Positions 1-12,198 of a stretch of 64,000 bases of DNA are shown here, in pieces. A model generated the notes under the pieces. It searched no databases, was not told the origin of the DNA, and saw only the letters and a program-made list of their open reading frames with translations. Made by a program: the position numbers and the translations under genes. Positions within the stretch are counted from its first letter, which is position 1. Each line of letters begins with the position of its first letter. The stretch comes from Usnea hakonensis (Eukaryota; Ascomycota; Lecanoromycetes; Lecanorales; Parmeliaceae): positions 124,001-188,000 of the forward strand of contig BLJB01000119.1 in assembly GCA_013423325.1 (NCBI GenBank), in the 5' to 3' direction.

Positions 1-808
1 AATGATTGCTGTCCGTTCGCATCGAGAGTGACTTGACCGTTCGCAGATACTAGGACTTCTGAATAAGCGGGGGAAACCGACATAGCGGACCCAGAAGTTG
101 TGACACATATCCCGTTGGATAAATACGCTGACGTTATAGAATATGCTGCATATATGTCAGTAAATAATATATCTTCGGAGAGTTGCTGATAAGTCACACC
201 AGTAAAGACGTTGTAAGCTGTAGGTGAAGTCCTGATTAAGATCAGCGTCTGCATTTTCAAACCAAGAAGATTCGGTCGTACAATACAGCTCCTCCAACTT
301 GAGCAGTTGGCTGAAAATTTATCTGGGTCAATGCAACCGAGCCTCCAGTGGCTGTTGGGTTGCCGACGGTAAATTGACCCTCATTCTGAATTATTGATGT
401 TCTTGTTGCACTCGTGCCATTTCCTACGCCCACTGACACTACTGCGGTCGCGGCCGTATTTATGAAGACTTCCTGATACCATACAACTCCTATCGAAGGC
501 CATTCAGCGACTGTATCTCTCTAATCAGTCAATACAATATGCTCACCAGCGACGTCCGCGACCAAGTAACAGCCACCGCACCCTGATCCAGAAGCACTAT
601 CTGGCCCGGACAAATCTGGGGCAGCTGAGGGTAGAAATTCGCTTGCTGCTTCGGTACCTGTTATGATGGCCCCTGCGTGACGATTGCTTAGCTTCATGGT
701 ACGTACTTCCGATGTCCACAAAAGCGAAACCTTACCTTGGGGAACACATAGAACGGGGAGCTGGACCAAGCTTGTTACAAAGAGAATGAGCCACGAGAAG
801 GAAGACAT
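1..808 (-). CDS. Secreted protein of unknown function, 5' portion (runs off the window)
   Basis: Partial gene. Exons complement(547..808), (282..489) and (1..231 and beyond), joined by a 57-nt and a 50-nt GT..AG intron. Residues 1-22 form a hydrophobic signal peptide (MSSFSWLILFVTSL then a Leu/Val stretch). A GCGGCYLVADVAG motif is followed across intron 1 by VVWYQEVF, then a Ser/Thr/Gly-rich region with NGT and NGQ sites. This pattern recurs in secreted fungal proteins as I recall them; no enzymatic motif is visible. A further 63-nt segment with perfect GTAAGG..GCAG borders (675..737) lies in exon 1. It is a multiple of three and stop-free, so it may be spliced or retained. The 3' end is missing. 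Confidence 0.72.
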
Positions 809-2533
809 TGTTTACTGTTTTGGCGTATAATTTCTACAAGGGTAGAGTGTGTGCAATCTACAACATGTGGGCACAGAGCTGTCATAAATGGTCTCCACAA
901 CAGCCTCTACTTCAAGAGCTAAGAAGGATCATCTTCCCAGGGATCAGGTACTCGCAACGCCATCCGGTCGGGGGCTTGCTTGGACTGACGCATGACGGTA
1001 TCGGGAAGCCTCGATATTTTGTAGGGCCTGACCGCTTCGGACCCACCAAGACGCTATGCGAACTACTCAAGCTATCGGAGCTGTGAGCTTCGTCGTCATA
1101 CGGGCCGCTGACTTGGCTGAAGCTCCGATCCATGGACTGAAAGTAGTCTTCACCTTCCTTTTCGGCGTTGGCGCCATGTGTATTCCTTCTACCATGCGAA
1201 GATGCGAAAGGATGCGGTTGGAGCTGTTGCCAACTAATTACTGATCGGTCAGACCTCGTAAGGCTTTCCCGACCTGTTTTTGTTTTTTACCTTCCTGATT
1301 TTTGATGGTGGGATCACGTTGTAGGATTCTGCGAGTATTTTCACCCATGCATACTTACCCATACTTTCTTCGACGAGGCATCTGCACCTCGGAGGAAGGT
1401 GAGACTATGATTGGATCGACTGGATGACTGTTGCGCTGTTTTTCTCACCTCAGCGGTTGACATGGTGGGGGGGAAAAGAGGTGAAAGACGAATGAAGAGG
1501 GCAGACATGCAGAATGGACTAAACCCTATTTGAAGTCTAGTCGGTCTTAGTGCTTACACAGCCCTTGACCGTGTTGACGCCGTCGAGTAAAAGTGCCGGA
1601 TTACCAACATCAGCTGACAAGAAATGCGAGGATACCCCGCTTCGATAATGATAATCAATCCCCATTTCTTTTACTGGGAATTGGTTCCATCTTGGTCCAT
1701 GAATGAGAGATACCGCCGATCGCTCATCCTATCCACACGAGACGGGCTGCCACATGGCGAACCAAACATTTGAAAAACGTAGATGTGTCGGTTCAAGCTG
1801 CTAATTGAACAATGAGATTCAAAGAAAGGCAAGTCCAGGGTTACCAAAAAAAAAAAAAAAAGAGAGAAGAAAAAGAGGATCATCGTATTTTCTGTATACT
1901 ACTCAAATAACATTTGATAGTATTCACGGGCAATGGCACAACAAAACCCATAAGAAGGAAGGGAATTTGCACACACGGCCGATTCTGCCGAGAATGCAGG
2001 CTGATTATTATTATTATCATCAGAAATGAACTTCAAATCAAGAAGCGAATCATTATTATTTGCGTCTGCACTCCGCATCCCACGCCATGTTACTCCAAGG
2101 TAGGGTACAGTAGAGTACCATCAGTAAGGTATTTTATTATTATTATTATTATTGTTATTGTTATTATTTTATCCTATTTTTATTATTTCCAGAAACAGTA
2201 GTAGACGGTTTGGACCACACCGAGGTGCTGCACCATGCTCTAGGCCCTTCCATAGTTCCATTCTTTCCTCCATCTCCTCCGACTCCTCCCCAGTCAGCCC
2301 CACCGCCGCATTCTTAATACTACTACTGTAACCTACCCACCAACTACCTTACTTTATTATTGTCAGCGCAATTCTATCCTTTCTCTTCCTTCATTCATAC
2401 TCATCACTACTTTCGTTTCTCAAAACACGAGACATCATGCCATTCTCACATCTTTAACCATTTCTTCCCATTCCTTCTCTGTCCATAATCATTCAGCGTC
2501 ATATCTTTCTTTCGCTTAAAACAGTAATTCATA
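809..2533. other. Gene-free interval between divergent genes
   Basis: About 1.7 kb serving as promoter space for the secreted-protein gene to the left and the protease-like gene to the right. Short overlapping open frames show no recognisable protein. It contains an A16 run near 1847 and AT trinucleotide tracts (next entry). The last 250 bases are pyrimidine-rich, typical of a fungal promoter or 5' leader. Confidence 0.6.
2001..2190. repeat. ATT/TTA microsatellite tracts
   Basis: Two low-complexity stretches: TTATTATTATTATCATCA at about 2006, and a longer TTA/ATT array with TTG interruptions at about 2132-2169. They sit upstream of the protease-like gene and look like ordinary trinucleotide microsatellites. 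Confidence 0.8.
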
Positions 2534-5218
2534 ATGCCGATCCAAGCTGCGCCGATCGTGGTCAATCCAAGTGGGGATTTGTATGTCTACATCCTATATC
2601 TGCATTCGCATTGTTGAGACGCTTCGGGGTAGATGCTGATGTATGGTCTTGGGACAGTGTTGGTGACGATGGTCCTTGGTCATCTTTTCTCATCGATGTC
2701 GGCAGCCCTCCTCAGCAGGTGCAGGTCCTGGTTTCAACCGAGGTGTCATCAACCTGGGTTGTTGCGCCTGGAGGTTGCGGTCCTGCCTATCCCGTGAATT
2801 GTACCGGAGCTCGAGGTGGAGCGTATGACTCCACCAAATCATCCACCTGGAACGCTACTGCACTTTACACTCTTAATGCAGAGACCAATCTGGGCAACCC
2901 ATACAGCGCTAGTAGTCAAAGCGGCAGCTATGGGTACGATACTATCGGGGTTCCTGGCCAGGCTGAAGTTGCAAATGTGTCCGTGAATCATCAAGTGATA
3001 GCTGCCATCGAATCCAACACCTATTACCTGGGTAACTTAGGCCTCTCTTCTCAAAACATTACCTTCGCCGGCAGCAATACGTCACCAAGCTTCTTGGGGT
3101 CGCTCAGAAATCAGAACCTAATTCCCAGTTTGTCTTTCGGTTACACAGCTGGTGCTTCCTACCGTAAGGCTGCCACTAATCTTATGATTTCGCCGCTAAT
3201 TGCTGGCAGGGCAAAATGGTACCGATGGAAGTTTGACATTGGGTGGTTATGATGCCTCAAGGTTCATCCCTAATGATGTCTCTTTCACATTTGGCCCTCA
3301 AGCCACAAGGCAGCTTGTTGTAGGCCTACAATCTGTCACTTACTCCAACTCAACTACACAGGCGTCACTACTTTCCCAAGGTATCAATGCACTTGTCGAT
3401 TCGACTGTTCCATACTTATGGCTTCCTGAATCAACGTGCGAGGCATTTCAGACAGCATTCGGCCTCACTTTGGACCCAATCCACAATCTATACACTGTCA
3501 ACGAAAGCAGTCATGCAGCCAATCTCAAGCAGAACGCCAGTATTGTTTTCCAACTTGCAAACAGTCTGACTGGAGGAGGTCCTTCAATCAACATCACCTT
3601 GCCTTACGCCAGTTTCGATCTTGTCGCTACAGCTCCCTTGGTTTCGACTCAGACTCGGTATTTTCCTCTGCAGCGTGGAAATGACGACACACAATACACA
3701 CTGGGCCGAACATTTCTTCAAGAATCGTACGTCATCTCTCGGTAGTGACTTGAGTCCGGAAAGCTGATTGTTTGTAGTTTCTTGATCGTCGACTACGAAC
3801 GGTCCAATTTCTCAATCTCACAAGCAACCTTTGACACGTCTGTACCGAGCCATATTGTTGCCATATCGCATGCCACCACAACCGGCAATACGGTCGCTAA
3901 TCCAACCTCAAGCAACACTGCCATCGTGAAAACCACCAATAACGGCTCTCATGGTATTGGTACAGGAGCTATAGCCGGAATTGCCATCGCGATTGTCCTC
4001 ATTGCTATTCTCTGCGGCTCCTTTTTCATCATTCGGAGTGTCCGCAGGAAGCGCCAATCTCGAAAACTTTGTACGGGTCCTGTGGATGAGCCCAAGGCCA
4101 TGTCCGATTTCGAGAGTGACCATAAGCACGACTTCTCTGATGAGCCAGAAGTCAAGAAGAACGCAACGACAACCATCACAGTTGATGAAGTCCCGATGAC
4201 TCCTCCACTTTCTGAAGCTGACGGCAATGAGTTCTTTGCTCCTTTCGGAGAGAAGCAGCGGCCCCAGAGTCGAATCATGGAGCTGCCCGCTGAGCCTGTG
4301 GATAGATCAGAGATGCCGTCTCCAAGCCCAGAGGAGTTACGGTCCGAGCTTTCAACACCAGAGCCGAAATGGAATTACCCTGAGTTACCCTCCCCCGACC
4401 CAAGTCAGGAGCTTCCGTCGCCAAGCTTGAGCTCGACGGAATTCGGAGACCCATCCCCAGATCTCGACCACAGACGCTCTCCAAGCCTTGAGCGTAGACG
4501 ATCAGCCCTTACGTCCCCAGAACCGCGTCCCCAACGTCCACGTTTATCCCAAGGGGAGTCTTCGGAGTCAGAGGCCGGATGGACAAGGGATGGTATGCCT
4601 TCCGGGCCTTTCCATCGCCGCTATCAATCCGACGACTCCGACACGCCATCCATCTCTACTAGACCTCGCAACTCCCGTATTGATTCATCCGACTCGGACG
4701 CCTTCATCCACTCCAACCGCATCGACGAATCATCGGCTGAGTCGGAATCACCATCATCTTTCTCGCGACCAACGATGCCGCATGCTGGCTCGTCGGAATC
4801 TGAAAACCTGGTGTCCTCACCTTCGACCTCATCATCCACCTCTCGACAATGGAGTACACGTATGGATTCGGGCTCCGAATCCGAGATTGCCATCACTCCA
4901 GCTACTCCACCGCGGGGTGGTGTTTCTTCTACATTTCATTCATCATCATCCACTCGACCGGCGACCGCATTTCACTCGTCCGCCTCATCGCGTCCAGGTA
5001 TACGTCGACTGAGCGCTGTCCGACCCATGACGCACAGAACGCATACTGGGGACAGCGACACTTGGGAAACTAGACTTGAATCGGCTTCTGAAAGCTCCAC
5101 CGCTGGCTCGAGATTTGGATCAATTGTTATACGACACCAGCGCGGAGAATCGGCAGGTAATCTTGAGACGAGGGAAGGCCTGTTGGACGGAGAGAATGGA
5201 CCGAGGCAGAATCAATAA
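2534..5218 (+). CDS. Membrane-anchored aspartic-protease-like protein, predicted inactive
   Basis: Exons 2534..2580, 2658..3163, 3210..3726, 3778..5218 give 836 aa; introns of 77, 46 and 51 nt all restore frame. Residues ~20-400 show the pepsin (A1) fold pattern, with GSPPQ before the first active-site loop and a second loop NALVDSTVPYLWLP. The first loop reads VSTEVSSTWVV where active enzymes have DTGSS, so the first catalytic Asp is absent; the second keeps Asp but has STV for TGT. Several N-glycosylation sequons follow. A transmembrane helix lies near residues 416-440 (GAIAGIAIAIVLIAIL), then basic RSVRRKRQSRK and a ~370-aa cytosolic tail rich in Ser, Pro and Glu with SPEP/SPSP motifs. No signal peptide precedes AAPIVV, although the topology needs one. 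The layout suggests a surface sensor or binding protein; that role is inference. Confidence 0.85.
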
Positions 5219-5744
5219 AGTTTGATTTACTTTACGTGTAATGAGATCGTATTTCACTAGCATTGGATGAATCTTACGCAGCCTTGAGTCACGGCGTTCA
5301 AGACTTGAAATCGGGTCTTTTTTTGACATGTAAGGGTTAGATATATTTGAGCACATCTCATTGGAGTAAAATCTCATGGCCGGTGCATATCAACCGAGTT
5401 CCTGATGCCTTGGCACGCCACGCCTGAAAAGGCTCCGAATTGACTGTAGACTCCGACTTCGGATTACTATAAAGTATCTATGAGTTGACAGATTAAAGCT
5501 TATACCAAGGTAGAAGAAGATAGGATTTTGCATCTAGCGTACGGGACAACAAGATCGAGATCTGGTCCTAGCCTTCCCGCTTAGCAGGTCGGACCTGCCG
5601 AAGGAGACGAGGCCCATCATAGACAATTTCAACATACCTTACTTTCCCAAAGCCAATCCTGGATACTGATGAAATACTAGTACCCATATATATAATGAAC
5701 GACTGGCTGAGATTGACAAGCGACCTGGACTGCAAGGGTTCACT
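5219..5744. other. Intergenic, convergent 3' ends
   Basis: About 0.5 kb between the 3' ends of the protease-like gene and the NACHT-like gene. It holds presumed untranslated and terminator sequence; no gene seen. Confidence 0.6.
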
Positions 5745-7894
5745 CTAGTCATCGGCTATCACTCTTCCAACACCCATTTCCCACTGCAACGCGGTGAAGC
5801 CTCCATTTGGAGGTATATACTCGTCCAAATCCAAAATCTCCGTATCATTGAACAGATCCAGGACATAGTGGGATCTCAGCGGAGCCGTGACGAGCAATTT
5901 GGTGAGGCATCCATTCGCAGATTCCGATCCTTCTCGCGTCAATTCCGTCAATGTGGAGAGTACCTCCATGCATTCCTCTCGGCGCTCCTCGTCCTCATAG
6001 TAGGAGATACCGTCAATCACAATGAAGAGGATCGAGCCCCTCGGCAGTGCTTTGACTAGCAGGTTGAAGAGGGTACAGAGCTCAACCAGCTGCGGATCCT
6101 GCCTTGTAAGGGAAAGATCTTCGAATTCTGGTAGGAAGGGACACTCAAGAAGCTGAGTGATGAGTTGCGCAAGCATATTGTTCAACATACCAGGCGGATG
6201 AGCGTCATAGTCTGTCATTCCGGGACCATAGTCATACATGTTGGTGTGCTGCCCACAGAACCAACGCACTGCAAATACTGTACGGTTCGTCCGCGTCTGT
6301 GAGGAAGTGTTGCGTGGAACGATGCTGTCTACAAGCTTGGCGCAGCAGTACGACAGCGGAGACTGCCGGGTTTCCCCTTCCGCGGAGAACATATGCCCGT
6401 TGACAAGGAGAGGAAGCGACACGGCGCTCGTCAACCAACTTTGCATGGTTGGGGACATGATCAATGCCACTGCCCGATCCTGAGAGCCGGAGCTTAGAGA
6501 GGATATTATGCGCAGTATACTCGAAGCGTCTTCCGCTGCAGTGTCAACTTCACCAGTGTCGACGTTGAGGATTTTCAAGAGATCATCGAGCCGCTTACGA
6601 GATCTGTCTTGATTCCCCATTGCGCGAGGCGACGGAGAACGACCTCGAGGGGTCAGGTTCCCATCGGTTGAATCTTCATGTTCGAGGTACTCGTATCCGA
6701 GCCCCCACAGGGGCTCGGATAACTGCGGCGAAGTCGCCTTCAAAGTGTTCAACAATTGGTTAAGTAGACTCGCTTGGCCTCTCAGCAAATTCTCCTGGGA
6801 CTGTATTCGTTGTCCTTGTGACTTCATGACTTCTATCATGGTATTCTGTTGGAGAGATACTGTTGTAAATCCACGGTCTTGCTTCCTTGTTGATGTCACC
6901 ATTAGCTTCGTCAGGTCCCTCCCTCCATCGAGCAGGCGGTTTTGATTCTGCATGGAACAGATGTTCGCCTGGACTACAAGTCTGTCCGCGCAGTCCTGCA
7001 CATCTTTAATGTTGTCTTGAAGCTCTTTACCACTCCGTTTCTGCTTGAAGAGTGCGGCGCCGAATCGACCTGCAATGGGTCAGTCAAGGGTCCATCGAGC
7101 AGCTCAGGTGCAAATACTTGCGCGCGACTTGCTTGTGATAGGTATGAACAATATCGTCCAACGTGCTCAGTATAGCCACATAGAGGTCAGCACTACACTG
7201 GTGCAGTTGCGGGGAATCTTCGAAGATGTCGATGTATGCCTTTGCCTTGGATAGCCTTGACGGGAGATCCTCGACGAAATTCCGGACATTCTCGCGAATC
7301 TCAGACATTTGTCGCGCGGCACCAAGGATCAAAGTCAAACCTCCGCAAAGCACGGAAAGATAATGAGATTCTGTAGGCAACAGCTTGAGCCAAGATTGGA
7401 AGGTTTCGCTATTATCGCCAAATCTTCGCAATTGTTTATATACGAGACCCTTGACACCTCTTGACGTTTCGATCTCGCGTCCTTGAGAGAAGCTCTCTTG
7501 CGCAGATAGGACATCACTCCAAGTATAGTTTGCGTTAGTGTCCATCTGCATGGATCCGACGTTTTTTGCAGCCGCATTGTGCCCGTTGACCGTCGAGATA
7601 AATGCTCGTTTCTGTAACTCCGCTTGTTTATATATGTTCATCCTGGGAAGTCAGTATCTGTGGTCAGATTTAATGTCTTGATTGTCTCTCGTACAAGTCG
7701 AGTGGAGCCTTGTCTGCGAGCAGCGCAAACTTTTCCTTGTCACTGTCATAGACGAGCCCATCGACGTCGGTATTGAAGGCCGGATGGATTGTACCGTCGA
7801 GCCGGTTCTGCATCCATCTTCCTGCGTCATCTATGGGATACCCTGTCACATTCACGGCGGCACCATTGGAAAGGGTACTGTTCGAACCTTCCAT
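5745..7894 (-). CDS. STAND/NACHT-like protein with DUF7708-like N-terminus and no recognisable P-loop
   Basis: Exons complement(7695..7894), (7122..7642), (5745..7069) give 681 aa. The first intron (52 nt) is GT..AG. The second (7070..7121, 52 nt) works in frame only as a GC..AG intron with the usual GCAAGT donor. Residues ~90-200 (SRGVKGLVYKQL to RLSKAKAYIDIF) resemble the fungal DUF7708 helical region found before NACHT domains. The C-terminal third carries a Walker B-like ILFIVIDGISYYED followed by LLVTAPLRS, as in NTPase cores. Where a P-loop should be there is LLVNGHMFSAEGETRQSPLS with no GKS/GKT. I infer a signalling scaffold with poor or no ATP hydrolysis. Its start is 634 bp from that of the divergent AAA ATPase gene. 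Confidence 0.75.
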
Positions 7895-8528
7895 CGAATC
7901 AGGACAGCAAGCAGTACCGTTTACAGCTGAGTATCACGAATTTACACCATGAGAAATACGTACTCACATTTCGGGACATTGAGGGACTGAAATTTGTCAA
8001 CTTACGCCTCCCACGCGTAGCCTTGTCCAGCCCCCACCGAATGGGTGTGTGGGGAACCAATCAAAATAGTCATACGGATCTAACCCTCTCGCAATTGGTG
8101 AACAAATCATGCAGGGGGATCACCATTTCGGCGATTCCAGCGGAGCATGATCTTTTTCGAGATCTACCAGAATCGTGGTACCTGCAATGCTTTCCATTAA
8201 TTGGCCGCTCTTCAATACTTACAATTTTATGGCGCCACCTCTCCGCCTACTCCGTACTTCTTCGTGCTCTCTGTGCTCGAGCGTAATTTGTAGCTCTTGC
8301 TTCTCATTCCATCCGAGCTTTTCCTACAATTCACACATGCATTGGTATCTTTTCCTCGCAATTTGGTTTGATTGCGGCCATCCGCTATAAGCAGTCCACA
8401 ATCAATTCTTCCGACTTAGTATCCTTGACACTAGATGCTTGCAGCATTTTAATATACACGTCTTCCCGACCTGTTACAAAGCAACTTGTTCCAGGACGGT
8501 CCCGCGAATTCGCCACAGACATAACCTG
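7895..8528. promoter_or_regulatory. Shared divergent promoter region
   Basis: 634 bp separating the start codons of the NACHT-like gene (minus) and the AAA ATPase gene (plus). Open frames here match nothing recognisable. The part next to the AAA gene is pyrimidine-rich, as in fungal core promoters. Confidence 0.5.
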
Positions 8529-11500
8529 ATGGACTCAACCTCGACTGCTGGTGACTTTTCGACTGCAGAAATTCCGAGGATGTCCAGCGCTGCATCCTTG
8601 GAGCCCGCAAAGCTTCATGTGCAGGCAACAGAAATTCCTTCGCAGCCGGTGCAGCATGGAGCAGATGGGGAGGAATCACAAACTGGTGTTTTCGTCAAGC
8701 AGGAGCTGGCTAGGGACTCCCCCGAGGCTACGACTGCCGGCGCGCAAACAGATATCAAGGAAGATACACATCTACCAATTGTCGACACCAGCGATGATGA
8801 CTGCAGCTTAGACAGTTCTGACCTTGAAGACGTAAAAGTTAGGCAACCCATGGATCTTAAGACACCGCACTTGCCCTCGTTGTTGTTCAAGTACAAGGAG
8901 AGTGGACCCAAATATGCACGAGCTGCATCAATTCATCCGGAGTGTCTTGAAGCTCGCGTTGGCGAACTTGAAAAAGAGTTACTGGAATTGCAGTATGATG
9001 TCGGATCCAAAGAGAGACCCGACGAAGTGAAAAGGTAAGTCCAGCGCGTCATTCCCAATCTTTGTAGATGACGCATCCTTGATTTAACATCATTGCAATG
9101 TAGCCACTACGATAAATCAAGACCTGACGCACCATGTGCTGAGCCCTTACCCCTAAAAACCATGCTGTTGAGCTTAATCGATTGGAAGAAAGGTAATTTC
9201 TATGTCCCGAACAAATACAACAAAGCTGCAATGTTCTTGGCTACTACTACGGAAACATCCTCTTTCCAGCTTGAATCAATCCACATCAATACTGATAAAC
9301 AAGGAATGATACACCGAAATCGTGACCATGGGCTTGACCATGACAACCACAGTCACAAAACTGACGACCGACCCCCGGAAACTTCAGTCATCGCAAGGCT
9401 CTACTTCAGATCTCCATGGCCCTTCGTGTTGATAGAGCTATTAAGCGGCGAACGTGTTTCCACAGTAGATTCATGGATCTACCCTTTCAAGCACTTCATC
9501 GTTTTCGAGAAACAAATTCGAGAAATTATAGCGCTGCTGAGTGAAATCGATGTGGATGATGTGGAAGCAAAGGACTTATTTCAAACCCTGAGTAGGGTAG
9601 TCAGAGAAGCAGTGCATACTTTGGGGCCGAAGAGAGACGATGTCGAAATGTCAGAGGCCTATGTATCCAACGTTTTGCAGCGATACGGGTCGCTCAGGCA
9701 TCACCATTCCAAAGTCAGGAAGAGCTCGCCAGAAGAACAGGGAGAGGAGCTAGAAGACAACATTGAAGCGGAAAAAGGTCCATCCAGCATGTCTCAAGTA
9801 GCTGGCCCTATCCCCGAAGTTTCCGAGTCCTCAAAATTGGCATCAGAAGCGCTTCCGAAACAAGTGCGGTACAGGTGCACATGCCTCAAGGATGCCAAAA
9901 ACCACTTGCTGCTTCTTATCCAAGCGATGGATTTGCACTTGAGGTCGCTAATAACACTGCATAAGGCCATCCGTGACCGAGCAGTCTCAAAAATAAGATT
10001 CGAGGACCTTTGGCACCTCTTTCAACCGGGCGATCTCGTGGTGACTTCCAAGCAACCTTATCAAGCTTACCGAGTCCTTCACGTTAGTGGAGGCCGTCCA
10101 CTATTAACTACCACGGATGTGACAAGCTCAGAAAAAGATCATGAAGCAGAACCAACCTCCTATCGGTCTCAGGTATCGCCTTTCACTGTCGATTGCGTAA
10201 GATTTGATTATGATGGGGAGAAGTTTGGCCCTGTACAGGACTCAATTAGTATCTTCAAGTATGAGGAGGACAGGATGATCACTAAGCTTGATATGTATCC
10301 CATGAGCTACGCAGAAAAATCCGACGAACTCACGAAAACGCTACTAAACCGAGGTCGGCGCTTTGCTGAATACAAAGGCTTTCAACATAAAAGATACGAA
10401 GGGCTGAGTCTCGGTGAGCCTCAGGAAGAGGTAAGCGAATGTGAGCTACTTACCATAGAAATAATACTGATGATCGCTCCCTGAGTGAAGATTGACAGTG
10501 AGGTAATTATTGATTTCACACAATCGTTTAGGCAAACCGACTATGCAAAATTCAAACCTCAGATAGGGATACAAGGAGCGACAAGGGCCGACGTAAGGGA
10601 GGTGTACCAGGATCGGTGCCCGGCAGACGAAGAAGAAACCCAATGCGGAAAACTGGACCACAACAGTCTCGTTGATGACACAGAATTTGACAGGCGGCAA
10701 ATGGACAGATTCCTCAACGATGAATCACGTGGAATATTTCTTGAATCCGGCGGTGATTCTCAAATCCTGACCGAAGACCAGCTGATTCTTTTACCCTACC
10801 GTGTACAAGGCTTCTCTTTGCGAAGCCGCAAATGGCGTACGTCTCTCGTCGCCATCAGTGAATTCCGTTTTGCTAATTATAGCCACAGTCCCATTGAACA
10901 TCGATCTTCTTCAAGATATCAATGAATATGATTCGCTTGAAGGCCAGAATTCTGGGTTTGATGATTTAGTGATTCCGGATGAATACAAGAGAATTGTGAA
11001 AGCTTTAGTAAAGAGTCATGCACTAGGTTCCCGGCCAACGGGGAACAGGGTTACTGAGAGACAACAAATAGATATCATCCGCGGGAAAGGCAAGGGCTTG
11101 ATCATTCTACTTCATGGCGTGCCCGGAGTCGGCAAGACATCAACAGCCGAGAGCGTGGCTTCTTACACTGGCAGGCCTCTCTTCCCTATCACATGCGGCG
11201 ATATTGGGCAGACAGCACCCGACGTTGAGAGAAACCTGGAGAGCATATTTCTTTTGGCTCGCAGGTGGGGATGCGTGCTGTTACTGGATGAAGCCGATGT
11301 CTTTCTCGCAAAGCGAGAAAAAGGCGGGGACGGCATTGATCGAAACGCCCTTGTCTCCGTGTTCTTGCGCACTCTCGAATACTACTCGGGCATATTGTTC
11401 CTTACCACCAATCGTATCGGCTCTTTTGACGAGGCCTTTAAGAGCCGCATACACATCTCACTATACTATGCCCCACTCAGCGAAAGACAGACATTTGATG

Positions 11501-12198
11501 TTTGGACAATGAATTTGAACCGGCTGAGCAAGTCCAATCGTGATATTTACGTCGACAAATCTGATATTGAAACTTTTGCCAAGGATCACTGGAAAGACGG
11601 TAAGCGATGGAATGGTCGTCAAATCCGCAACGCTTTCCAGACTGCTGTTGCACTAGCAGAGTATGAATTCCAAGAGAAATGTGAAAAATGCGAAAAGACA
11701 GGCGACAAGCCACCATTCAAGCCGGTACTAGAAGACAAGCACTTCAAAGCGGTGGCTCAAACGAGCGCAGAGTTTGACGACTATCTCCAAAGTGTCATGG
11801 GAGGCCAGACCCACGAACAAAAGGCGCAAATTTCTGAGATGCGAGCCGATACATACGATCCCGAGCGCGGCATGGAGACTCCCTCGGGCAAGAAATACAA
11901 CAATCACCGAGCCGTGAGGCCCACTCGCCCAAGCGAGCAACCCCCTCCGCGGCAAAGCGAGAGTCTCGGAAAGCAGACGGCCACTCCACCGGCCACTCCA
12001 CAGCTTTCGACTACTTCTTCCGCCGCAGGACATGGTGCGTCCGTGGACGAAGAGGAAGAATACAGGCAGTGGAAAGCTGAGCTTGAAAAGCAGGAAGAGC
12101 AGGAGCAGGAAAAGCAGGAAAAGCAGGAAAAGCAGAAGCAGGCGGAGAAGATGGAGAGATTCAGGAAGATGCGGGAGAGGGAACAGATGGGTAAATAG
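8529..12198 (+). CDS. AAA+ ATPase, fungal DUF7025-type
   Basis: Exons 8529..9034, 9104..10430, 10491..10836, 10883..12198 give 1164 aa; introns of 69, 60 and 46 nt keep frame. Residues ~270-560 fit the region that precedes the ATPase in this family: WIYPFKHFIVFEKQI near 290 and WHLFQPGDLVV near 472. The AAA core holds Walker A HGVPGVGKTSTAES (~803), Walker B CVLLLDEADVFLAKR (~858), sensor-1 LFLTTNR and a following SRIHISLYY segment with the likely arginine finger. The last ~100 residues are Pro-rich, then a Lys/Glu/Gln coiled coil built from repeated KQEEQ/KQEK units. Intact catalytic motifs predict an active remodelling ATPase; the substrate is unknown. The start was put at the first ATG, because the frame upstream has none. 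Confidence 0.88.

Noticed and set aside
1671..2201. Small open frames around the A-run and ATT tracts
   Set aside because: Low-complexity translations (Phe/Leu or Ile runs) produced by microsatellite sequence.
7789..8286. 165-residue plus-strand open frame between the NACHT-like and AAA genes
   Set aside because: It overlaps exon 1 of the NACHT-like gene in antisense and has no family features.
10801..10882. Start of a separate AAA gene at 10801
   Set aside because: An intron 10837..10882 joins exon 3 to exon 4 in frame, so the ATPase core belongs to the larger protein.
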